A stretch of 11,209 nt of DNA from Candidatus Poribacteria bacterium (lineage in GTDB: Bacteria > Poribacteria > WGA-4E > WGA-3G), in NCBI GenBank assembly GCA_009845505.1, contig VXZL01000632.1, positions 1 through 11,209 on the forward strand, given 5' to 3'. Position 1 is the stretch's first letter. Each line of letters starts with the position of its first letter. A program made the position numbers and the translations under genes. This document shows positions 1 to 6,352 of this stretch, in pieces. The notes under the pieces were generated by a model. It had not been told where the DNA came from and searched no databases. It was given only the letters and a program-made list of their open reading frames with translations.

Positions 1-3
1 GTA

Positions 4-1266
4 ATGAACTACGATATTAAAACAACAGAACTCGCGGCGGCTGGAAAACAACGGATTGATTGGGCAAATCGGTTCATGCCAGTGCTGAGTTCTATCCGTG
101 CACGGTTTGAAAATGAACGTCCCTTGGAAGGATCAAAAATAGCTGCATGCTTGCACGTTACAACTGAAACAGCTAACTTGATGAAGACGCTGAAGGCAGG
201 CGGCGCGGAAGCGGTTGTCTGTGCATCAAATCCACTTAGCACTCAGGATGATGTTGCTGCATCTCTTGTTGTTGATGAGAAGATCGGCGTTTTCGCAATC
301 GACGGCGTGGATACAGAGACGTATTATAAACACATTGATGCTGCTCTTGATACGCAGCCAGCAATCACTATGGACGATGGTGCAGATCTTGTCTCAAGAC
401 TCCACTCTGAAGAAACTAATCCATCGTTAATTGAGCAGGTCGTCGCTGGAACAGAAGAGACAACCACGGGAGTCATACGACTCAGAAGTATGGCAGCCGA
501 AGGGGTCCTAAGATACCCCATTATTGCTGTCAACGATGCGGACACAAAACATTTTTTTGATAACCGATACGGTACGGGACAGAGTACCCTTGATGGTATT
601 ATCAGGGCGACGAACCTCCTGATTGCTGGGGCGACAGTTGTTGTGGCGGGCTATGGATGGTGCGGTAGAGGTGTCGCCAGTCGGGCGCGGGGTTTAGGCG
701 CGAACGTCATCGTAACCGAAGTCAATCCATTGAGAGCATTGGAGGCGGTAATGGATGGATTCCGGGTCATGCCGATGCTGGAGGCAGTTCAAGAAGCGGA
801 TTTGATTGTGACACTTACAGGGGATATCCATGTCTTACGCAAAGAACATTTTGAAGTGATGAAAGATGGCGCAATTATCGCGAATTCTGGTCATTTTGAT
901 GTTGAAATTGATATCCCGATGCTTGGGAAATTGAGCGTTGATAAAGGAAGTGCGCGTCCCTATGTAGATGTGTATACACTCGCCGATGGAAGGAAATTCT
1001 ACCTCGTCGGTGAAGGCAGGTTGGTGAATCTCGCTGCAGCAGAGGGTCATCCAGCCAGTGTTATGGACATGAGTTTTGCGAATCAAGCCTTATCTGTTGA
1101 GTACATTGCTAAGAACCATGGTAGTTTTGAAAATCGCGTGTACGATGTCCCTAAGTCTATTGATGAGACTGTGGCAGAATTGAAGTTACAGGCGTTTGGT
1201 GTTGAGATTGATACACTCACGCCAGAGCAGGAGGCGTACCTCAACTCGTGGGAAATGGGAACTTAG
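4..1266 (+). CDS. ahcY: Adenosylhomocysteinase (S-adenosyl-L-homocysteine hydrolase), short archaeal/Thermotoga-like type
   Basis: Cytosolic NAD-dependent enzyme that reversibly splits S-adenosylhomocysteine into adenosine and homocysteine, relieving product inhibition of methyltransferases. Visible family marks in the 420 residues: HVTTETANL with H51, MDDGADL at 123-129, GTEETTTG with E151, [11 protein letters not shown] with K182 and D186, the Rossmann glycine motif GYGWCGRG at 216-223 followed by E239 (ribose contact), SGHFDVEI at 295-302 and [10 protein letters not shown] around 345-354. The GYGWCGRG form, the short length and a C-terminus ending in [10 protein letters not shown] instead of the usual KPDHYRY-type tail place it with archaeal/Thermotoga enzymes rather than the longer proteobacterial type. 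Some archaeal members of this branch prefer S-inosylhomocysteine, so the exact substrate is open. The ATG lies three bases from the window edge, so its ribosome site is not visible, but the N-terminus matches the family. Confidence 0.96.
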   Translation: MNYDIKTTELAAAGKQRIDWANRFMPVLSSIRARFENERPLEGSKIAACLHVTTETANLMKTLKAGGAEAVVCASNPLSTQDDVAASLVVDEKIGVFAIDGVDTETYYKHIDAALDTQPAITMDDGADLVSRLHSEETNPSLIEQVVAGTEETTTGVIRLRSMAAEGVLRYPIIAVNDADTKHFFDNRYGTGQSTLDGIIRATNLLIAGATVVVAGYGWCGRGVASRARGLGANVIVTEVNPLRALEAVMDGFRVMPMLEAVQEADLIVTLTGDIHVLRKEHFEVMKDGAIIANSGHFDVEIDIPMLGKLSVDKGSARPYVDVYTLADGRKFYLVGEGRLVNLAAAEGHPASVMDMSFANQALSVEYIAKNHGSFENRVYDVPKSIDETVAELKLQAFGVEIDTLTPEQEAYLNSWEMGT

Positions 1267-1322
1267 TTTTCTTCAAATTATTCCATGCCCCGTTTGGGGT
1301 TATCCGTTTATGAGGGGACCTT

Positions 1323-1553
1323 ATGAAAAAATCTGAGGTTTGGGAGGGAGCCATACTCCTTCTCTCAGCGGTGTTATTGCTACCCATTTGGATGGCATCC
1401 TCTCAGAGAATAGAACTACCGGTCGGGTTGTTAAGAGTTCTAAGTTTTTTACAATATCCGATAGTTCTCGTTCTTGGCGTAATTTTCGTTCGTCGCCTAC
1501 GACGGGTCATCCGTGCGTTGCGCGAGAATAGGAATAGACCCGGTCCTTTCTGA
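1323..1553 (+). CDS. Small two-helix membrane protein of unknown function
   Basis: A 76-residue protein I do not recognise. Two hydrophobic stretches are visible, about residues 9-25 (GAILLLSAVLLLPIWMA) and about 36-56, separated by a short polar loop containing SSQRIE. The C-terminus from residue 57 is strongly basic (RRLRRVIRALRENRNR), which by the positive-inside rule puts both ends in the cytoplasm, with a short hairpin across the membrane. A GAGGGG ribosome site at 1312-1317 sits 5 nt before the ATG and supports the start. It lies 56 nt after ahcY and 65 nt before brnT on the same strand, so it may be co-transcribed with ahcY, but nothing ties it functionally to either. An overlapping reading frame at 1340-1531 is less convincing because it lacks a ribosome site and a membrane pattern. 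Confidence 0.6.
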   Translation: MKKSEVWEGAILLLSAVLLLPIWMASSQRIELPVGLLRVLSFLQYPIVLVLGVIFVRRLRRVIRALRENRNRPGPF

Positions 1554-1583
1554 TTTTAAAAAGAGTTTGTGCCTCAACATTGT

Positions 1584-1604
1584 AAACAAATTAGAAATTT
1601 GTTT
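1584..1604. promoter_or_regulatory. Perfect 21-nt palindrome upstream of brnT, candidate operator
   Basis: Arms AAACAAATT (1584-1592) and AATTTGTTT (1596-1604) are perfect inverted copies around the 3-nt centre AGA. The palindrome ends 14 nt before the brnT start codon. BrnT-BrnA systems are known to repress their own promoter through the ribbon-helix-helix antitoxin, so an operator here is expected; the assignment is inferred from position. No uridine tract follows, so it is a poor intrinsic terminator. Confidence 0.5.
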
Positions 1605-1618
1605 CTGGACTTGGGTGT

Positions 1619-1909
1619 ATGTCGGTACAATGGCGATTTTCTTGGGATCCGAGAAAAAACCAAATTAACATTGTAAAACACCACGTCAGTTTTTCCAAAG
1701 CAGCAAAAATCTTTGATGGACCACGTCTGGAAAAAGAAGACACCCGTAGAGACTATGGCGAAAAACGGATGCTTGCCCTGGGGCGAAGTGAAGGGCGAAT
1801 TCTTCGCGTCGTCTATACACGACGGAGTTCGAGTATCCGAATCATTTCAGCGAGGAAGGCAAACACTCATGAAAGAGCAGAATATATACGTCGAATACAG
1901 TCGTTCTGA
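1619..1909 (+). CDS. brnT: BrnT-family toxin (RelE-fold ribonuclease) of a type II toxin-antitoxin pair
   Basis: 96 residues, the usual size for BrnT. The family pattern runs through the whole protein: FSWDPRKNQINIVKHHVSF at 7-25 (Trp-Asp-Pro, Lys-His and Val-Ser-Phe typical), AAKIFDGP at 28-35, the acidic/basic stretch EDTRRDYGEKR, MLALGRSEGRILRVVYTRR at 51-69, RIISARKA at 74-81, and E85/Y89 in the last helix. BrnT toxins are RelE-fold ribonucleases that reduce translation and are held inactive by BrnA; that is family knowledge. The gene comes first and the antitoxin overlaps its end by 41 nt, the standard brnTA order. The ribosome site before the ATG is weak (GGACTTGGG region at about 1607-1615), against a strong one for brnA, which would favour antitoxin excess. 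The gene appears intact. Confidence 0.9.
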   Translation: MSVQWRFSWDPRKNQINIVKHHVSFSKAAKIFDGPRLEKEDTRRDYGEKRMLALGRSEGRILRVVYTRRSSSIRIISARKANTHERAEYIRRIQSF

Positions 1910-2171
1910 AATAGACGCGAAGTCGGATGAGAAAGAGTGGAGTCGCTTTGATGCTCTAACGGATGCAGAGATTGATGCCGCTGCAGCGTCTGATGAGAAT
2001 GATCCCAAAACGGATGCAGTCTTCTGGAAAGATGCAACTGTGGCAATGCCAGAAAATATTATCACTATTGATCAGGACCTGTTAGCGTGGTTCAAAGCAC
2101 ATGCCCCGGACTATGAAACACAGATTAACAGGATCCTCCGGGCATACGTTGAGGGGAACGCTGACACTTAG
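1869..2171 (+). CDS. brnA: BrnA-family antitoxin (ribbon-helix-helix repressor)
   Basis: 100 residues from the ATG at 1869. This start is chosen because AGGAAGG at 1853-1859 lies 9 nt upstream; the reading frame is open further 5' (to 1713), but that part runs inside brnT and does not resemble the family. The body matches BrnA antitoxins: WSRFDALTDAEIDAAAASDEN at 24-44, FWKDATVAMPENI at 52-64, then ITIDQDLLAWFKAHAPDYETQINRILRAYVE at 65-95, the C-terminal ribbon-helix-helix DNA-binding part in which the LDxDVLxWFKxxGxxYQTRIN family pattern is clear. It should bind and neutralise BrnT and, as the complex, repress the brnTA promoter. The N-terminal part (residues 1-23, charged) looks disordered. 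The gene starts inside brnT, so the two are translationally linked. Confidence 0.9.
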   Translation: MKEQNIYVEYSRSEIDAKSDEKEWSRFDALTDAEIDAAAASDENDPKTDAVFWKDATVAMPENIITIDQDLLAWFKAHAPDYETQINRILRAYVEGNADT

Positions 2172-2196
2172 TTAATTCTTTAGCCGGAGGCACGAT

Positions 2197-2214
2197 ATGA
2201 AGAAAGGAAAATAA
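2197..2214 (+). other. Five-codon reading frame (MKKGK) with strong ribosome site, possible leader peptide
   Basis: GGAGG at 2186-2190 stands 6 nt before ATG 2197, a better initiation signal than that of the following kinase gene. The frame reads MKKGK and stops at TAA 2212-2214. It is in the same frame as the kinase gene downstream, so the stop separates a good start signal from the kinase body. It may be a tiny leader that brings ribosomes to the kinase start 36 nt further on, or the eroded start of a lost gene after brnA. Function is unknown. Confidence 0.25.
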
Positions 2215-2250
2215 CTGATAATTCAAGGCGTGTCACGCAGGGTTCATAAT

Positions 2251-3156
2251 ATGGGAGTTTTGGTCGTTGGGACGGTTACTTTAGATACAGTGGAAACACC
2301 GAGTACACGCGTTGAAGATGTGCTTGGGGGTTCTGGTGTCTATGCTGCTGTCGCGGCGAATTTTTTTAAAAACGCTGTCCAACTTGTTGGCGTTGTTGGT
2401 GCCGATTTTCCGAAAGCGTATACAGATTTCCTTAAGACGCAAGGCATTGATCTGCAAGGTCTGAAGCGGATTAATGATGGCAAATCATTTCGGTGGGGCG
2501 GTCGTTATGCCAAAGACTTTAACGTACGGGATACGCTTTTTACGGAATTAAATGTTGTTGCTGATTTTCGTCCTGTTTTGCCTGAAATCTATAGACACAC
2601 GCCCTACCTCTTTTTAGCAAATAATCCCCCAGCGTTGCAATTGAGCATCATTGAACAAGCGGTGGATCCCAAACTTGTTGTTTGTGATACGATGGATTTT
2701 TGGATTAATGAGGAGCGAGAGGCATTAGAAGTACTCTTAGCGCGTGTAGATATCCTCGTCCTAAATGATAGTGAAGCACTGCTATTTACTGGTGATTCTA
2801 ATTTGATGCGGGCAGCACGATCAATTCTGCGCTATGGTCCAAAGCGGGTTATCATTAAAAAGGGGGAGCACGGTGCCATCAGCGTCACAGAATCGTCCTT
2901 CTTTAGCGCGCCAGCGTATCCGCTCACACAAGTAACAGATCCCACGGGTGCAGGTGATAGTTTTGCTGGTGGTATGCTCGGATATATCGCATCTGTTAAG
3001 GATACTTCCGAAGATACGATACGCAGCGCGATGATTTATGGCACGGTTGTTGCCTCTTTTAACATTGAAGATTTCAGCGTTAACCGGCAAAAACGCGTTA
3101 AGTTTTCCGAAATCTCCTCAAGGTATGGTGAGTTACAGGAGGCTGTCCGTTTTTAG
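2251..3156 (+). CDS. PfkB-family (ribokinase-like) sugar or nucleoside kinase
   Basis: About 301 residues from ATG 2251, chosen because AGGG at 2239-2242 sits 8 nt upstream and the protein then opens with MGVLVVGTVTLDTVETP, the normal family start; a GTG at 2230 in frame would add seven residues but lacks a spaced ribosome site. Family signs: LGGSGVYAAVAANFF near 25-39 (N-terminal Gly-Gly motif), the lid/substrate segment FRWGGRY at 81-87, LNDSEA at 171-176, IKKGEHGA at 202-209, and the PfkB signature DPTGAGDSFAGG at 230-241 with the anion-hole glycines and catalytic Asp236. The enzyme transfers phosphate from ATP to a hydroxyl of a sugar or nucleoside; the substrate cannot be read from sequence. 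Proximity to ahcY makes a nucleoside such as adenosine a reasonable but unproven guess. Its stop overlaps that of the convergent lpdA by 4 nt. Confidence 0.9.
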   Translation: MGVLVVGTVTLDTVETPSTRVEDVLGGSGVYAAVAANFFKNAVQLVGVVGADFPKAYTDFLKTQGIDLQGLKRINDGKSFRWGGRYAKDFNVRDTLFTELNVVADFRPVLPEIYRHTPYLFLANNPPALQLSIIEQAVDPKLVVCDTMDFWINEEREALEVLLARVDILVLNDSEALLFTGDSNLMRAARSILRYGPKRVIIKKGEHGAISVTESSFFSAPAYPLTQVTDPTGAGDSFAGGMLGYIASVKDTSEDTIRSAMIYGTVVASFNIEDFSVNRQKRVKFSEISSRYGELQEAVRF

Positions 3157-4541
3157 TGTAGGCTGTGAATTGCCTTGCCATCCACTGCCTCTGCAGATTC
3201 CATTAGCATTTCTGAAAGCGTCGGATGCGCATGGATAGTGTGCGCAATGTCCCTTGCAGTAGCACCCAGGCGGACTGCAACAGCGGCTTCATGGATAAGT
3301 GTTGACGCGTGCGCGCCGACAATGTGAACGCCGAGAATATCCCCACTATCTGTATCAGAAACGATCTTAACGAACCCGTCTGTCTCACGGAGTCCCAACG
3401 CCTTCCCATTTGCTGCATAAGGGAACCTGCCTATCTTCACCTCATAACCTTCAGTCGTTGCCTCTTCTTCTGTCATACCTGCATGTCCGATTTCAGGTAA
3501 GGTGAAAACACACCACGGGATCACCTGATAATCCATTTCGGTGTTGGCACCGAGACAGTTTTCTGCAGCAACTTTTCCCTCTGCCGATGCGACGTGTGCC
3601 AACAGATACCGACTGGCAACATCTCCAACTGAGTAGATACTCGGAACATTCGTCCGCATCTGCGTGTCAACAACAATTTTTCCGCTATCTGTGCGGACAC
3701 CAACCTTTTCTAAACCTATCCCGTCTGTGTTATAACGTCTTCCGATGGAAACCAGCATTTTTTCTGCGGTGAGTTCTTCACCCGATTCAAGCACTGCTGT
3801 GACATGTTCATCTGACTTTTTTACTTTCGTCAGTTTTGCACCGGTATGGATAGTGATACCCTTTCGTTTCATGAATAGTTGGACGTGTCGGATAACTTGC
3901 GTATCTTCTGTCGCTAAAATTGTCGGTAGGAGTTCTAATATAGTCACACGGCAACCAAATGCATTAAAGATAGAGGCGAATTCGCATCCCGAAACCCCGC
4001 CGCCAACGATGAGTAGGCTTTCAGGAAGTTCTGTGAGGTTGAGGATACCTGTTGTTGTCAGGACTTGGTCCTCGTCAATTTCAAAAACGGGTGGTTCCGC
4101 AGGTTCTGAACCTGTAGCGATAATGACATTTTTCGCGTGTAACTCTTCAATTGTGCCGTCAGGTTTGTTAACGACTATCGTATTTTTATTCGTAAGTGCT
4201 GCTGTTCCTTTAAGGATGTTAACCTTGTTCGCTTTCAATAGTTTGGCGATACCGCCTTCGAGCTGCTGGACGACCGAGGTCTTGTGGGTCAACACTTGGG
4301 TGTAGTCAATTGTTGCCTCGCCGTTGACTTGTACGCCAAAAGCAGGGGCTTCTTGAATCTGTGTCGCGAGGTTAGCGACAGCGAAAAGGGTTTTCGTTGG
4401 GATGCACCCACGGTTCAGGCAGGTTCCACCCCATTCTCCTTTTTCTATAAGGCAGACGTTCCCACCGAGTTGTGCAGCTTTGATGGCTGAAACATACCCA
4501 CCTGGTCCCCCACCGATAATTCCGACATCATACGTGGACAT
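3153..4541 (-). CDS. lpdA: Dihydrolipoyl dehydrogenase (E3, lipoamide dehydrogenase)
   Basis: A 462-residue flavoprotein of normal length. It reoxidises dihydrolipoamide on 2-oxoacid dehydrogenase complexes or the glycine cleavage H protein, passing electrons through FAD to NAD. In order: FAD-binding GGGPGG at 10-15, redox-active disulfide GGTCLNRGCIPTK with C41 and C46, ATGS at 142-145, NAD-binding VGGGVSGCE at 179-187, second FAD motif YSVGD at 303-307, and the dimerisation domain ending in HAHPTLSE with catalytic His439 and Glu444. The start is supported by AGGAG (complement of 4547-4551) 5 nt before the ATG and by a strong promoter just upstream. No E1, E2 or glycine-cleavage genes lie in the window, so it is an orphan E3 that probably serves complexes encoded elsewhere. 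Mercuric or glutathione reductase are unlikely given the CLNRGC spacing and the HPT motif. Confidence 0.95.
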   Translation of the reverse strand: MSTYDVGIIGGGPGGYVSAIKAAQLGGNVCLIEKGEWGGTCLNRGCIPTKTLFAVANLATQIQEAPAFGVQVNGEATIDYTQVLTHKTSVVQQLEGGIAKLLKANKVNILKGTAALTNKNTIVVNKPDGTIEELHAKNVIIATGSEPAEPPVFEIDEDQVLTTTGILNLTELPESLLIVGGGVSGCEFASIFNAFGCRVTILELLPTILATEDTQVIRHVQLFMKRKGITIHTGAKLTKVKKSDEHVTAVLESGEELTAEKMLVSIGRRYNTDGIGLEKVGVRTDSGKIVVDTQMRTNVPSIYSVGDVASRYLLAHVASAEGKVAAENCLGANTEMDYQVIPWCVFTLPEIGHAGMTEEEATTEGYEVKIGRFPYAANGKALGLRETDGFVKIVSDTDSGDILGVHIVGAHASTLIHEAAVAVRLGATARDIAHTIHAHPTLSEMLMESAEAVDGKAIHSLH

Positions 4542-4570
4542 AGCTACTCCTATCTTGCAAAATCACCTTA

Positions 4571-4599
4571 ATTTTATCACGAAGATTGAGGGTTGTCAA
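4571..4599 (-). promoter_or_regulatory. Sigma70-type promoter of lpdA
   Basis: Read on the minus strand: a perfect -35 TTGACA (complement of 4594-4599), 17-nt spacer, then TAAAAT (complement of 4571-4576), preceded by TG one base away (extended -10). Start of transcription would be near 4564, leaving a short leader of about 22 nt with the AGGAG ribosome site. The match is strong; activity is inferred. Confidence 0.75.
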
Positions 4600-4631
4600 G
4601 TGGATGTGAGTTTGGTATCTATAGACGGAAT

Positions 4632-4660
4632 TTGACAAAAAAAGCAAAGCATGCTACAGT
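4632..4660 (+). promoter_or_regulatory. Sigma70-type promoter of the gamma-glutamyltransferase-family gene
   Basis: Perfect -35 TTGACA at 4632-4637, 17-nt spacer, -10 TACAGT at 4655-4660 with an upstream TGC (extended -10). It is back to back with the lpdA promoter, the two -35 boxes being separated by 32 nt. A short 8-nt palindrome TCTATAGA (4618-4625) lies between them and could be part of a shared control site, though that is weak on its own. Confidence 0.7.
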
Positions 4661-4689
4661 GGTGACAATCCAAAGGTAGGAGGAAGTGG

Positions 4690-6300
4690 ATGTTTGACGG
4701 GTATCGTCCGAACCAATTCGGACCTGGACGTTCGGCTGTTATTTGCCAACACGGGGCTGTTGCAACGAGTCAACCACTTGCGGCGCAAGGTGGATTGCAA
4801 ATTCTGCGCGACGGTGGCAACGCTTTTGATGCAGCGGTCGCCACGGCTGCAATACTCAACGTCGTTGAACCGATGTCAACCGGTATCGGCGGGGATGCCT
4901 TTATGCTGGTTTACCAGCCTCAAGATGGCGTAATCCGAGGCTTAAACGCGAGTGGGAGGGCACCTTACGCTGCGGAACCCGAATTCTTTACCAAACAGGG
5001 GTTAGTTAGTATTCCTGCCTTCGGGAGTATGTACGCCGTTACAGTCTCTGGTACAATTGATGGGTGGGCAACACTCTTAGAGGAATGTGGAACGATGTCG
5101 TTAGCAGAAGTACTTCAACCTGCTATTGACTATGCTGAGAAAGGTTTTCCAGTGAGCCCTCAGATTTCGCTTGCGTGGCAAGAAAGTGCTGCAATGTTGG
5201 CACAGCATCCAGATACAGCGCAGACCTATCTTACTAACGGAAAAGCACCAGCACCGGGCGAGATATTTCGACAACCCAACCTCGCGCGGAGTTTTCGACG
5301 CATTGCAGAAGGCGGTCGGGACGCATTCTATAAAGGTGAGATTGCCGAAAAAATTGTAAAGTTCTCTGATGAAAATGGAGGTTTATTGACTTTACAGGAT
5401 TTTGCCGAACACAGATCTGATTGGGTGGAGCCAATTTCTACCGATTATCGCGGCTATGATATCTATGAGATTCCACCGAATGGACAGGGCATTGCTGCGC
5501 TACTCGCACTTAATATCGTTGAAGGGTTTGACCTCGGAACGATGGGACATAATAGCCCTGAACATCTACACTATGCCATTGAAGCGATGAAATTAGGATT
5601 CGCGGATCTCTACAAATATGTAACAGATCCAACATTTGTAGATGTTCCCGTAGACGGACTACTGTCTGACGCTTATACGCGGTGCCAACGCGCTCGTATT
5701 TCACCAGAACGGGCAAATATGGCACCGAATCCAGGGCTTCCTTCAATGGGCAGTGATACTGTATATCTCTGTGCAGTTGACAGTGAACGAAACGTTGTCT
5801 CCTTTATTAATAGTATTTTTGCTGGGTTCGGTTCACACTTAGTTGCCGGTGATACAGGTATTGTGTTGCAAAATCGAGGGGCAGGTTTCTCCCTTGACGC
5901 GGACCATGCTAACTGTATTGCTCCGCATAAACGGACGCTGCACACAATTATTCCCGGGATGATTGCTCGAAATGGGGCACCTCTGGTTACGTTCGGAGTC
6001 ATGGGTGGACAGATGCAAACACAAGGTCATTTACAGTTTGTGTGTAATCTCGTAGATTTCAATATGGACGTTCAGAATGCGTTGGACGCGCCTCGGTTTC
6101 GAGTGATGGATGATTCGCGGGTTATACTGGAAACGGGTATTCCGATGAATACACAGGCAGCGTTGGCGCAAAAAGGGCATCATATCATACCTGGCAGCAC
6201 TTTCTTTGGTGGCGGACAAGCCATTTTTGTCAATCCGGCCTTTGATACGCTCATTGCGGGTTCGGATCCGAGGCGTGATGGTTGTGCGGTCGGTTATTGA
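4690..6300 (+). CDS. ggt: Gamma-glutamyltransferase-family Ntn hydrolase without signal peptide (YwrD-like)
   Basis: 536 residues of the gamma-glutamyltranspeptidase fold. Such proenzymes cut themselves before a threonine that becomes the nucleophile of the small subunit. That residue should be T357 in MGSDTVYLCAVDSERN; the preceding part would be the large subunit (about 356 residues) and the rest the small one (about 180). Other marks: GGNAFDAAVAT at 42-52, EPMSTGIGGDAF at 60-71, SGRAP with R90 for the substrate carboxylate, PPNGQG at 262-267, LQNRGAGF at 393-400 and GVMGGQMQTQG at 436-446 (oxyanion glycines). There is no hydrophobic signal peptide, so it is likely cytoplasmic, as in the YwrD-like branch. 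It could hydrolyse gamma-glutamyl peptides or glutathione, or another amide: the oxamate amidohydrolase HpxW shares this family. The start is fixed by AGGAGG at 4678-4683, 6 nt before ATG. It precedes gltB but has its own promoter. Confidence 0.9.
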   Translation: MFDGYRPNQFGPGRSAVICQHGAVATSQPLAAQGGLQILRDGGNAFDAAVATAAILNVVEPMSTGIGGDAFMLVYQPQDGVIRGLNASGRAPYAAEPEFFTKQGLVSIPAFGSMYAVTVSGTIDGWATLLEECGTMSLAEVLQPAIDYAEKGFPVSPQISLAWQESAAMLAQHPDTAQTYLTNGKAPAPGEIFRQPNLARSFRRIAEGGRDAFYKGEIAEKIVKFSDENGGLLTLQDFAEHRSDWVEPISTDYRGYDIYEIPPNGQGIAALLALNIVEGFDLGTMGHNSPEHLHYAIEAMKLGFADLYKYVTDPTFVDVPVDGLLSDAYTRCQRARISPERANMAPNPGLPSMGSDTVYLCAVDSERNVVSFINSIFAGFGSHLVAGDTGIVLQNRGAGFSLDADHANCIAPHKRTLHTIIPGMIARNGAPLVTFGVMGGQMQTQGHLQFVCNLVDFNMDVQNALDAPRFRVMDDSRVILETGIPMNTQAALAQKGHHIIPGSTFFGGGQAIFVNPAFDTLIAGSDPRRDGCAVGY

Positions 6301-6317
6301 GGCATCAGGGAATTTTC

Positions 6318-6346
6318 TTGACTTTTGGGGCGAATTAAAGTATAAT
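6318..6346 (+). promoter_or_regulatory. Near-consensus sigma70-type promoter upstream of gltB
   Basis: TTGACT at 6318-6323, a spacer of 17 nt, and a perfect TATAAT at 6341-6346. Transcription would begin near the GG at 6353-6354, only 53 nt after the end of the previous gene but about 344 nt before the gltB start codon. This is the best promoter match on the plus strand of the window. Confidence 0.8.
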
Positions 6347-6352
6347 ATTAAC

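Noticed and set aside
1288..1299. CCCC-GTTT-GGGG hairpin after ahcY
   Set aside because: Only 4 bp and not followed by a uridine run; too weak for an intrinsic terminator.
1713..1868. Upstream extension of the brnA reading frame
   Set aside because: Runs inside brnT in another frame; the antitoxin resemblance begins only at 1869, where a good ribosome site stands.
2230..2250. GTG start seven codons upstream for the PfkB kinase
   Set aside because: Only a poorly spaced AAGG precedes it, and the added residues are outside the family's normal start at MGVLVVG.
3745..4305. 186-codon open frame on the plus strand
   Set aside because: Lies wholly opposite lpdA, has no family resemblance or ribosome site, and its serine/valine-rich composition is what antisense of a conserved gene gives.
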